From Bacteroidales bacterium (GTDB taxonomy: Bacteria > Bacteroidota > Bacteroidia > Bacteroidales > UBA1715), in contig JAITUU010000009.1 in the NCBI GenBank assembly GCA_031286165.1, forward strand, positions 1-64,000: a DNA stretch of 64,000 nucleotides, written 5' to 3'. This document shows, in pieces, positions 7,737-14,861 of the stretch. Position 1 is the first letter of the stretch. Every line of letters starts with the position of its first letter. The notes beneath the pieces are model-generated. The model ran no database searches. It was not told the origin of the DNA and saw only the letters and a list, made by a program, of their open reading frames with translations. The position numbers and the translations under genes are program-made.

Positions 7737-9785
7737 ATGAATACCTTCAATAATAAAGAACTGAGCTGGCTGCTTTTCAACGAGCGCGTGCTGCAAGAAG
7801 CGCAGGATACCGATGTGCCGCTGCTGCAACGCCTGCGTTTTTTAGGAATTTTTTCCAACAATCAAGATGAATTTTTTAAAGTGCGGGTGGCTACTCTTTT
7901 ACGCCTCAGCGACATTGCCGCCGCCAAACACGCGCAACTCACCGGCGGCTACACTCCTGCCGAACTGCTGCTCAAAGTGTATGAAAAAACCGAAACACTG
8001 CAAAATAGTTTTTCTCAAACCTATGCCGAAATTCGTGCCGAAATGGAAGAAAATGGCATTTTTTTGATAGACCACACCCAACTCAACGAAGAACAACTGC
8101 AATTTTGCACCAATTATTTCACTTCTATTATTAGTATTCGTTTGGTGCCGCTCATGCTGCGCAAACACGCCGAAATTCCTTTTCTGCCCGATGGAAAAAT
8201 TTATTTGGCAGTGAAAATGAACATGAAAACACAATCGCGCTATGCTATTATAGAAGTGCCGGTGAGCGATGCAAGTCCGCGATTTGTGGTGCTCCCACCC
8301 TCTGCTGCCGGACGCAGCGAAGTTATGTTTGTTGATGATATTATCAAACTTTTTTTAGACGATATTTTCTTCATGTTCAATTACGAAAGCATAGAAGCGC
8401 ACACTTTCAAATTCACGCGCGATGCTGTGTTTACCTTAGACGATGATATAAGCAAAAGTTTTGTGGAAAAAATGAGCGAAGGACTTTCGCAACGTCTTCA
8501 CGGGCGGGTAATTCGCCTTACCTACGACCGCGAAATGCCCGAAGATGTACTCAAACTGCTGGCGCACAAATTCAAACTCAAAAAATCGCAACAGTTGGTT
8601 GCCGGCAGCCGCTACCACCTCATGCGCGATTTGATGAAATTCCCCAAAGTAAATCCCGCGCTGGAAAACGAAAAATATGCTCCCCTTCCGCTCCGCGCCA
8701 TCGACCCCTTTGAAAGTATTATTTCGGTGATTAAACAACACGATATTCTGCTCTATTATCCCTATCACAGTTTCAATCATTTTATCAACTTTTTGCGCGA
8801 AGCCGCCATAGACCCCAGCGTGGAATCTATTTACATTACCTTATACCGCACCGCATCGCACTCCAAAGTAATAAACGCCCTGCAAAATGCCGCCAAAAAC
8901 GGCAAAAAAGTAACTGTGTTGGTGGAAATTAAAGCCCGATTTGACGAAGAACAAAATATAGTAAATGCAAACACTTTGCAGGAGTCCGGCGTAAAAGTGC
9001 TCTATTCGCCCGAAAGCATAAAAGTGCACAGCAAAGTGGCACTCGTGGAACGCAAGGAAGGCAGCGGCAAACGCAAGGGCTACGTGTATGTGGGCACCGG
9101 CAATTTCAACGAAAACACCGCCACCGTGTATTGCGATTTCGGGCTATTTACCGCCCACCAAAGCGTGGTAGCCGATGCGCGAAAACTCTTCGATTATTTG
9201 GAAAATACGCACAAACGCTACGAATACGATACACTGCTCGTAGCACCCTACGATTTGCGTTCCGCTATCAATAAAATACTCAATACCGAAATTGAAAACG
9301 CAAAAAAAGGTAAAAAAGCCTATTTCTACGGAAAATTCAATTCGCTCACCGATGAAAAAATGATAGAAAAACTCTATAAAGCGAGCAATGCAGGAGTGAA
9401 AATTCGTTTAATTATTCGCGGAGCCTGTTGCCTACAACCGCAACTAAAAAAATTGAGCGAAAACATTGAAATTCACAGTATTGTAGATACCTACTTGGAA
9501 CACGCACGGGTAATACTTCACGCCAACGGCGGCAAAGAGCGAAGTTATATTCTGAGTGCCGACCTTATGCCGCGCAATTTAGACCGCCGCGTGGAAGTGG
9601 GAACTCCTATTTTAGATAAAAAAATACACGACATTGTGCGCACAATTTTCAACTTACAGTGGCAGGACAATGAAAAAGCACGCCTACTTACCAACGATAA
9701 GGAAAATACCTACTACGCCGGCAATAACTACACAAAAATCCGCAGCCAAATTGCTCTGTATGAATACTTAACCGACAAACAATAA
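7737..9785 (+). CDS. ppk: Polyphosphate kinase 1
   Basis: PPK1 reversibly transfers the gamma phosphate of ATP to polyphosphate. The 682-residue protein shows all four PPK1 domains: the N-terminal domain begins NKELSWLLFNERVLQEA, and the two C-terminal phospholipase-D-like domains carry the histidines in IKVHSKVALVE and YLEHARVILHANGG, the first being the phosphohistidine site. The start at 7737 is chosen because homologues begin at NKELSWL; an upstream in-frame ATG at 7641 would add a non-conserved tail. Its stop overlaps the queH start by one base (TAATG), so the two are likely coupled. Confidence 0.95.
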   Translation: MNTFNNKELSWLLFNERVLQEAQDTDVPLLQRLRFLGIFSNNQDEFFKVRVATLLRLSDIAAAKHAQLTGGYTPAELLLKVYEKTETLQNSFSQTYAEIRAEMEENGIFLIDHTQLNEEQLQFCTNYFTSIISIRLVPLMLRKHAEIPFLPDGKIYLAVKMNMKTQSRYAIIEVPVSDASPRFVVLPPSAAGRSEVMFVDDIIKLFLDDIFFMFNYESIEAHTFKFTRDAVFTLDDDISKSFVEKMSEGLSQRLHGRVIRLTYDREMPEDVLKLLAHKFKLKKSQQLVAGSRYHLMRDLMKFPKVNPALENEKYAPLPLRAIDPFESIISVIKQHDILLYYPYHSFNHFINFLREAAIDPSVESIYITLYRTASHSKVINALQNAAKNGKKVTVLVEIKARFDEEQNIVNANTLQESGVKVLYSPESIKVHSKVALVERKEGSGKRKGYVYVGTGNFNENTATVYCDFGLFTAHQSVVADARKLFDYLENTHKRYEYDTLLVAPYDLRSAINKILNTEIENAKKGKKAYFYGKFNSLTDEKMIEKLYKASNAGVKIRLIIRGACCLQPQLKKLSENIEIHSIVDTYLEHARVILHANGGKERSYILSADLMPRNLDRRVEVGTPILDKKIHDIVRTIFNLQWQDNEKARLLTNDKENTYYAGNNYTKIRSQIALYEYLTDKQ

Positions 9786-10297
9786 TGAAACTTCTCTTAC
9801 ATAGTTGCTGTGCGCCCTGCGCATCGGCATCGGTGGAACAACTGCTTGATGGCGGTAATACGGTGGAATTATTCTACTATATGCCCTCAATTTTTTCACT
9901 CGAAGAATACGAAAAACGATTAGATTCACTACAAATTCTATCAAAACACTTTCAAATTCCCTTACACGCAGGAAGATACGAACACGAAGCGTGGCTTTCG
10001 TTTATACAAGGGTTGGAAACGGAAAAAGAGGGCGGCGCACGGTGCTTTCGCTGTTATGAATTTTTACTCCGCGCCTCGCAACAAAAAGCACAGGAATTGG
10101 GTTTCAATCAATTTTCTACCACACTTACCATTAGCCCCTACAAAAATGCTGAAAAAATTCGCACAATCGGGTTGCAGTGCAACGGATTTGCATTTTTCGA
10201 TTTCAAACAAAACAACGGCTACCGCCGCAGTATAGAACTAAGCAAAGCACTCGGTTTGTATCGTCAAAAATTCTGCGCCTGCGAGTTTTCAAAATAA
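9785..10297 (+). CDS. queH: Epoxyqueuosine reductase QueH
   Basis: QueH reduces epoxyqueuosine to queuosine in tRNA, the last step of the pathway, in organisms that lack QueG. The 170-residue protein has the family's cysteine layout: LHSCCAPCA at the N-terminus, RCFRCYEFLL near residue 80, and FCACEFS at the C-terminus. These ligate an iron-sulfur cluster and a second metal. TLTISPYKN is also typical. It overlaps ppk by one base and is followed by a terminator. QueE and FolE of the same pathway lie elsewhere in the window. Confidence 0.93.
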   Translation: MKLLLHSCCAPCASASVEQLLDGGNTVELFYYMPSIFSLEEYEKRLDSLQILSKHFQIPLHAGRYEHEAWLSFIQGLETEKEGGARCFRCYEFLLRASQQKAQELGFNQFSTTLTISPYKNAEKIRTIGLQCNGFAFFDFKQNNGYRRSIELSKALGLYRQKFCACEFSK

Positions 10298-10326
10298 AAA
10301 AGCCCCGCACAATGGCGAGGCTTTTT
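10295..10326. terminator. Bidirectional terminator between queH and the GH94 gene
   Basis: A GC-rich stem (AAAAAGCCCCGC / GCGAGGCTTTTT, loop ACAATG) with T-runs on both strands separates the two convergent genes. Confidence 0.85.
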
Positions 10327-10347
10327 CAGATTATAAAGAGAAATAAA

Positions 10348-12762
10348 TTATCCCATAGTAACTTCCACATTCACTTCACCCGAAGTAAATACCGGAACTA
10401 TATTACCTTCAATTTCTTTACTGTTTACCACCACTTTTTTCACTCCTTTCGATACGTGATTTGGGTTTGAAACAGAAATTTTATAGGTTGCTCCGCGAAA
10501 TTTACGAATTACTTTGAAACCGTCCCACGAAGTTGGAATACAAGGGTCGATAATCAAACCATCTAAGGCAGGACGAACACCGGCAATCCACTGAGTACCC
10601 GCTACATACGTCCACGAAGATGTTCCCGAAAGCCATGCGTTACGCCCCATGCCAAATTGTTTGTGCTCATCGCCCAACACATTTTGTGGATAGCAATATG
10701 GTTCCGATTCAAATACTTCCAATTTATCGTTTTTCGATGCAGGATTGATTTGATTGTAATATTGGAAGGCTCTGTCGCCGCGTCCGGCAATGGTTTCGGC
10801 TATCATCATCCAAGGATTGGCATGAAGGAAAATACCGCCGTTTTCTTTTGCTCCCGGAGGATAGGTTGATACGCCACCAAGTTCAGGGTCGAAACCGTTG
10901 TAGCCGGGCCAACTCAATTTAATACCATACGATGTATTCAATTTTTCGTAAATAGTATCGAGCGCGGTAATCATGCGTTCGCCTTCGGCAAAACCTGAAA
11001 TTACTGGCCACGATTGACCGTTGGTAAACACTTTTCCGTATTGATTTTCATCACTTCCGAGTGCTTCGCCGTTGGCTTTAAACCAGCGTTTCCACCATTT
11101 TCCGTCCCACGCTGAATCATTTACGGCTTTTTTCATTTCAGCATAGTAGCCTTCAAGCGTTTTTTTGTATTCGGTTTCGCCTATGGCATCGCATATTGCA
11201 ATCATTTCTATCAATGCTTTTCCAAAAAGATTGGCATTGAAAAGCGATTCCGCGCCTTTTGCCAAGTTCACGGTGTCGTTCCAGTCGGCAAATCCCAAGT
11301 GTGGCAATCCGTGCTGTCCTCTATCGTTCCAAGTAAAGTTGATTGAACGTTTCAAGTGTTCCCACACCGTTCCTTTTTCGCGTTTTTCGAGAGGTAATTT
11401 TTTATCGTAGAAGGTAATTTCTTTGTTCAAGAAATCGAAATTTCCTGTTTCTTTCAAATATTGCGCTACGGTTTGCACTATCCACAAGTGGTCATCGCCG
11501 TAGTAATCGGGCAATTCCGGTTCTTCACGCGAGTCGCCTTCGTTTGCTTCCATTGTTGAAGGAAAATATTGGTGCATGGCAGAACCGTTTGCCAACTGTA
11601 CCGAAAGTAAATTTTCGGCAAGCACACGAGCCTCTTCGGGCATGTGCGACATGGCGCCAAGCAAATCTTGCGATGAATCGCGGAAACCAATACCGCGCGA
11701 ACTTCCAAATCCAAGTTGATACATAGACAAATAGCGCGACCAGTTTTTAGTAGTGTGGCACTGACGCGGATTGTGCACATTTATCATAGAATTGAACGAT
11801 GGATCGGGACTTTCTATGGTCATAGTAGTTAAATACTCTTCCCAGAATGCTGCCAAGTCGGCAAATGCTTTGTCCACATTGGCAAGATTGCGATATTTTG
11901 CAATTTCTTCTTGTGCATCGGCAATAGACGCTTTTTGTGTAAGTTGGGTGCAAGTACGCTGCGTTTCGCCGTTTTTCATTACACCGAATTGTATCATAAG
12001 TGCTGCCACATTGTCGCCGCGCACACATTCAGAATTTGAAAGTTCCGGTTTTTCCAACGAAAGCGGATTGGCAAACGAACCATATTCATAGTCGCCCAAG
12101 AACACACGGCGGTCGCCTTCAAATGAAGATACCGGACGGTCGCACGTTACTAAATTCACCGCATAGTTTTTCTTCATAAATGCGTATTGCTCCAAAATCA
12201 CATGTCCGCCTTTTTCCCAATGACCGTTCAATGTCATAGTTTGTGGTACCCAATCGGCATTGGTAAGTTGTTTCAAAGCATCAAAATGCGTAAATTCATA
12301 CACCGGAATTACGTCTATTTCCATATCTTTTCCCGAAATATTGGTAATTTTTATGTCTTGCAACAATGTTTGCGCTCCGGTAGGAATAAAAATCGTAATT
12401 TCTGCTTTCACGCCGTAGGCTTCTACCACCCATTTCGAGTACGAAAGACCGATGTGGCACTCAAATTTGTCTAATTTTTTGAGCGTAGGGGTGAAAAACG
12501 GAGAAAATACGGTATAACTTCCGTCAGCATTTTTTATACGAATATACACCGTAGATGCTTTAAAATCCGATTGCGGCATTTGTGCTATGTATTTTGTAAT
12601 ACGATTGAGCGCGGGGTCGCCTTTGCATATAAGCGCACCACCCGTATTATCTACAATACCTCCAAATTCCAATGTTCCCACGTAATTAGCCCACTTAATC
12701 GGTGTTTTGGGGGTTGTAATTACATACTCTTTTTTTGCGTCGTCAAAATAACCGAATTGCAT
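10348..12762 (-). CDS. GH94 disaccharide phosphorylase (cellobiose/chitobiose phosphorylase family)
   Basis: The 804-residue protein has the GH94 layout: an N-terminal beta-sandwich (1-300), a helical linker and an (alpha/alpha)6 barrel. SSRGIGFRDSSQDLLGA, GLPHLGFADWND (DWND at 493-496, holding the catalytic Asp region) and the C-terminal GTSSWTYVAGTQWI are diagnostic. Such enzymes cut a beta-linked disaccharide with phosphate to give a sugar 1-phosphate. The length fits cellobiose or chitobiose phosphorylases, but the substrate cannot be fixed from sequence reading alone. No signal peptide is seen, so it is cytoplasmic. It could supply sugar 1-phosphate from oligosaccharides released by secreted enzymes such as the GH5 protein in this window. 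Confidence 0.9.
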   Translation of the reverse strand: MQFGYFDDAKKEYVITTPKTPIKWANYVGTLEFGGIVDNTGGALICKGDPALNRITKYIAQMPQSDFKASTVYIRIKNADGSYTVFSPFFTPTLKKLDKFECHIGLSYSKWVVEAYGVKAEITIFIPTGAQTLLQDIKITNISGKDMEIDVIPVYEFTHFDALKQLTNADWVPQTMTLNGHWEKGGHVILEQYAFMKKNYAVNLVTCDRPVSSFEGDRRVFLGDYEYGSFANPLSLEKPELSNSECVRGDNVAALMIQFGVMKNGETQRTCTQLTQKASIADAQEEIAKYRNLANVDKAFADLAAFWEEYLTTMTIESPDPSFNSMINVHNPRQCHTTKNWSRYLSMYQLGFGSSRGIGFRDSSQDLLGAMSHMPEEARVLAENLLSVQLANGSAMHQYFPSTMEANEGDSREEPELPDYYGDDHLWIVQTVAQYLKETGNFDFLNKEITFYDKKLPLEKREKGTVWEHLKRSINFTWNDRGQHGLPHLGFADWNDTVNLAKGAESLFNANLFGKALIEMIAICDAIGETEYKKTLEGYYAEMKKAVNDSAWDGKWWKRWFKANGEALGSDENQYGKVFTNGQSWPVISGFAEGERMITALDTIYEKLNTSYGIKLSWPGYNGFDPELGGVSTYPPGAKENGGIFLHANPWMMIAETIAGRGDRAFQYYNQINPASKNDKLEVFESEPYCYPQNVLGDEHKQFGMGRNAWLSGTSSWTYVAGTQWIAGVRPALDGLIIDPCIPTSWDGFKVIRKFRGATYKISVSNPNHVSKGVKKVVVNSKEIEGNIVPVFTSGEVNVEVTMG

Positions 12763-12799
12763 AAAATAAATGTTTTATAATGTTTAACAATAATTAACT

Positions 12800-12837
12800 A
12801 AGTCTAAAAGTCTTGTGTCTAAAAGTCTAAAAGTCTG
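12800..12837. repeat. Short tandem repeats of AGTCTAAA in a spacer
   Basis: Three or more copies of an AGTCTAAA(A) unit, one of them degenerate, lie between rpoD and the GH94 gene. The same unit recurs near 63911-63934. Confidence 0.8.
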
Positions 12838-12841
12838 TTTT

Positions 12842-13705
12842 TTATCCTAAATAGGTTTTCAAAATTTTACTTTTCGAGGTTTGTTTCAATCTTCGCACGG
12901 CTTTTTCTTTGATTTGGCGCACACGCTCGCGCGTTAAACCAAATTCCGCACCAATTTCTTCGAGCGTGTAAGGATTTTTCACGCCCAAGCCAAAATACAA
13001 GCGCACAATAGATGCCTCTCGTTCGGTAAGCGTGGAAATAGCACGTTCAATTTCCTTACGCAGCGATTCTTGAATCAATAGTTGGTCGGGCGAAGGCGTA
13101 TCTTTATTATCGAGCACATCGTAGAGCGTTCCTTCTTCGCTTTGCGAAAGCGGCGCGTCCATAGAAATATGACGACCCGAATTTTTGAGTGATTCTTTCA
13201 CATCGCGAGTACTGCAATCGAGTTGCGCTGCCACTTCTTCGGCAGTTGGTTCGCGCTCATACTCCTGCTCCAATGCCGAAAGCGTTTTATTGATTTTATT
13301 GATAGAACCAATTTTATTGAGCGGCAATCGCACAATACGCGCCTGCTCTGCCAAAGCCTGCAAAATCGACTGACGAATCCACCACACGGCGTAGGAAATA
13401 AATTTAAAACCGCGCGTTTCGTCAAAGCGCTGTGCTGCTTTTATCAAACCCAAATTACCTTCGTTAATTAAGTCAGGCAGGCTTAAACCCTGATTTTGAT
13501 ATTGTTTAGAAACCGAAACAACAAAACGAAGGTTTGCTTTTATCAATTTATTTAAAGCACGCTGGTCGCCTTCTCGAATACGTTTTGCCAACTCCACTTC
13601 CTCTTCGGCAGAAATCAAATCTACTTTACCTATTTCATGTAAATATTTATCTAACGAGGGCGTATCACGATTTGTAACCTGTTTTGTAATTTTTAATTGT
13701 CTCAT
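12842..13705 (-). CDS. rpoD: Primary RNA polymerase sigma factor (RpoD/SigA, Bacteroidetes short form)
   Basis: This housekeeping sigma factor has 287 residues, the usual Bacteroidetes length, and lacks region 1.1. Region 1.2 begins [18 protein letters not shown]. Region 2 holds [19 protein letters not shown] and [11 protein letters not shown]. Region 3 includes [17 protein letters not shown], and region 4 ends with [18 protein letters not shown]. This subgroup recognises TTG/TAnnTTTG promoters, which are found repeatedly in this window. Confidence 0.97.
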   Translation of the reverse strand: MRQLKITKQVTNRDTPSLDKYLHEIGKVDLISAEEEVELAKRIREGDQRALNKLIKANLRFVVSVSKQYQNQGLSLPDLINEGNLGLIKAAQRFDETRGFKFISYAVWWIRQSILQALAEQARIVRLPLNKIGSINKINKTLSALEQEYEREPTAEEVAAQLDCSTRDVKESLKNSGRHISMDAPLSQSEEGTLYDVLDNKDTPSPDQLLIQESLRKEIERAISTLTEREASIVRLYFGLGVKNPYTLEEIGAEFGLTRERVRQIKEKAVRRLKQTSKSKILKTYLG

Positions 13706-13948
13706 TCTTATATAATTAGAGTAAATTTACCAAAATTGCTCGCAAATTTCGCATTTTTTTTGAGAATAACGCTGTTTTTTATAAAAAATTTCCCAGCCCA
13801 CCATATATTTTGTTGGGCATTACTGTTCGCCTCTCTGTGTCATAATTTTTTTCTCGAAAAATGTATTTTGTAAGCATTTGATTATGAATAAATAATACTA
13901 ACGGTATTTTGTTACAGTTTATTTTTCTCAAAAAAAGCACACAAAAAG

Positions 13949-13979
13949 TTTGGCAGGTAAAATACAAAATGTATATTTG
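13949..13979 (+). promoter_or_regulatory. Promoter of tRNA-Leu (TTTG-N19-TATATTTG)
   Basis: A perfect Bacteroidetes promoter: TTTG at 13949-13952, 19 bp, then TATATTTG at 13972-13979. The expected start is a few bases before the mature tRNA end at 13991. The remaining stretch 13706-13948 is AT-rich with no credible gene. Confidence 0.82.
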
Positions 13980-13990
13980 CACTCCCAAAT

Positions 13991-14074
13991 GCCGAAGTGG
14001 TGGAATTGGTAGACACGCTGGACTCAAAATCCAGTGAAAGCGATTTCGTGTGGGTTCGAGTCCCACCTTCGGTA
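13991..14074 (+). tRNA. tRNA-Leu (anticodon CAA)
   Basis: A class II tRNA of 84 nt. The acceptor arm GCCGAAG pairs with CTTCGGT, the discriminator is A, the anticodon loop CTCAAAA gives CAA, and there is an extended variable arm and T-loop GTTCGAGTC. CCA is not encoded. Confidence 0.95.
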
Positions 14075-14087
14075 CTATTTGATTTTC

Positions 14088-14119
14088 AAGTCGTTACGTT
14101 TATCGTGGCGACTTTTTTT
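14088..14119 (+). terminator. Terminator of tRNA-Leu
   Basis: An 11-bp stem (two G-U pairs) closes around TTTAT and is followed by seven T. Confidence 0.8.
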
Positions 14120-14147
14120 ATTTGTAGTAAGTATTAGTTTCTAAGTA

Positions 14148-14243
14148 TTAGTAATTAAAGATATAAGATAGAAGCGCATTTACGCACAAAAAAGCGATCG
14201 CGCACAATGCTAATACGATTGATTTTATGTGTTTTTCTTTCAT
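14148..14243 (-). CDS. Tiny hydrophobic ORF (31 residues) divergent from cassette gene C, copy 1
   Basis: A minus-strand frame reads MKEKHIKSIVLALC followed by a hydrophobic stretch and ends SYIFNY. It would be one transmembrane helix. Its ATG lies just outside the 73-bp block shared with the other cassette copy, and in that copy another tiny frame (61391-61483) starts at the corresponding place with an unrelated sequence. Position supports it being real, but 31 residues is too short for sequence proof. Confidence 0.35.
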   Translation of the reverse strand: MKEKHIKSIVLALCAIAFLCVNALLSYIFNY

Positions 14244-14250
14244 TTTTGTG

Positions 14251-14323
14251 TTTTTTTACGTTTTTTCTTGACTTTCTATGTTTTTTGTTGTATATTGCTG
14301 AAAAATAAAATTTACTGCCATGA
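14251..14323. repeat. 73-bp perfect inverted repeat, copy 1 (leader/promoter of cassette gene C)
   Basis: Identical base for base to the reverse complement of 61319-61391. It contains TTG (14268-14270), 20 bp, then TATATTGC (14291-14298), a near match to the Bacteroidetes promoter, and ends at the ATG of gene C. On the other strand it holds a conserved 21-codon frame (starts MAVNFIFQQ), which may be coincidental. Confidence 0.92.
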
Positions 14324-14484
14324 TTACCACACTATTAACCATATTATTTGTTGTTTTGGGTTGGATTTTATATATTTTGTTCGATTTATGGATTACCACT
14401 CCTACGAAAAATTACAAACCCGACCTTTCAGGTGGTATTCCCCCGAAACCAATGAACATGCCATATATTGGAATTTTTTACTAA
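14320..14484 (+). CDS. Cassette gene C, copy 1: 54-residue membrane peptide
   Basis: The frame starts at the ATG that ends the shared 73-bp block. It encodes a hydrophobic helix (residues 3-24), then WITTPTKNYKP and a polar tail. The copy at 61161-61322 encodes a peptide of the same plan with WATTPSKGYKP at the same place. Conservation of start, length, topology, the W-x-TTP-x-K-x-YKP motif and the stop position between two otherwise diverged copies argues that it is translated. The stop lies 3 bp from the stop of the convergent gene B. The function is unknown. A promoter-like TTG-N20-TATATTGC lies upstream. Confidence 0.68.
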   Translation: MITTLLTILFVVLGWILYILFDLWITTPTKNYKPDLSGGIPPKPMNMPYIGIFY

Positions 14485-14487
14485 ATC

Positions 14488-14622
14488 TCAGCAATACCGA
14501 CTTCTATCATTTCGATTTTTATAATCGGTTTCGCTCTTTTGGTAGCCATTAACGTAGCCAAAAGCATATATGCTTAAAACAGCAATGCAGCATACAATTA
14601 CTATTCCTATTATTGCTATCAT
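14488..14622 (-). CDS. Cassette gene B, copy 1: 44-residue membrane peptide ending RSRYC
   Basis: The ATG overlaps the stop of frame A by ATGA. The product has an N-terminal hydrophobic helix (residues 2-21), a GYVNGY motif, a charged segment and the C-terminus DRSRYC. The other copy (61023-61157) also has 44 residues, GYIKGY at the same place and the same DRSRYC ending. Its 3' end and that of gene C lie in a 27-bp block identical in both copies. Two copies with the same length and motifs but different middles indicate a maintained coding sequence. The function is unknown. Confidence 0.68.
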   Translation of the reverse strand: MIAIIGIVIVCCIAVLSIYAFGYVNGYQKSETDYKNRNDRSRYC

Positions 14623-14822
14623 TGCTCCCCCTCCCCAAATTCTTCGTTTAGTTGTTTTTCCACCCAAAGCAAATACGCCTCTTTGTCGGCTGTTATGCTA
14701 TCGGTGTCGTAGGTTGTTGTTGCAATCATTGTTTCGGGGTCAAAGTCAAATTTTCGGTGTTTTTTCGCAATTTTGATACCCTCCTCGTGGATTTTTGGTG
14801 CACAAAAAAAAGCCGCAAACAA
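14619..14822 (-). pseudogene. Cassette frame A, copy 1: 5'-truncated C-terminal fragment
   Basis: The frame ends with DSITADKEAYLLWVEKQLNE and stops 4 bp inside gene B. Upstream it runs back through ...HEEGIKIAKKHRKFDFD into the hppA terminator hairpin, so its beginning is missing; an internal ATG at 14729 would give 36 residues. The other copy (60886-61026) has the same C-terminus but no ATG at all. It therefore looks like the end of a longer protein of which full copies may exist elsewhere. The 84 bp at 14633-14716 match 60929-61012 (inverted) with one mismatch. Confidence 0.6.
14633..14716. repeat. 84-bp inverted repeat, copy 1 (3' end of frame A)
   Basis: One mismatch separates this block from the reverse complement of 60929-61012. 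A further 27-bp perfect match (14482-14508 with 61137-61163) covers the convergent ends of genes B and C. Confidence 0.9.
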
Positions 14823-14842
14823 AAAAATTGCTTGCGGCTTTT
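14808..14842 (-). terminator. Terminator of hppA
   Basis: An 11-bp stem AAAAGCCGCAA / TTGCGGCTTTT lies 20 bp after the hppA stop, with A/T runs on both sides. It also marks the left limit of frame A of the cassette. Confidence 0.85.
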
Positions 14843-14861
14843 ATAATACAGAGGTAAACTA

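Noticed and set aside
13779-14066. A 95-codon minus-strand frame across tRNA-Leu
   Set aside because: It reads through the tRNA on the opposite strand, a well-known artefact, and has no independent support.
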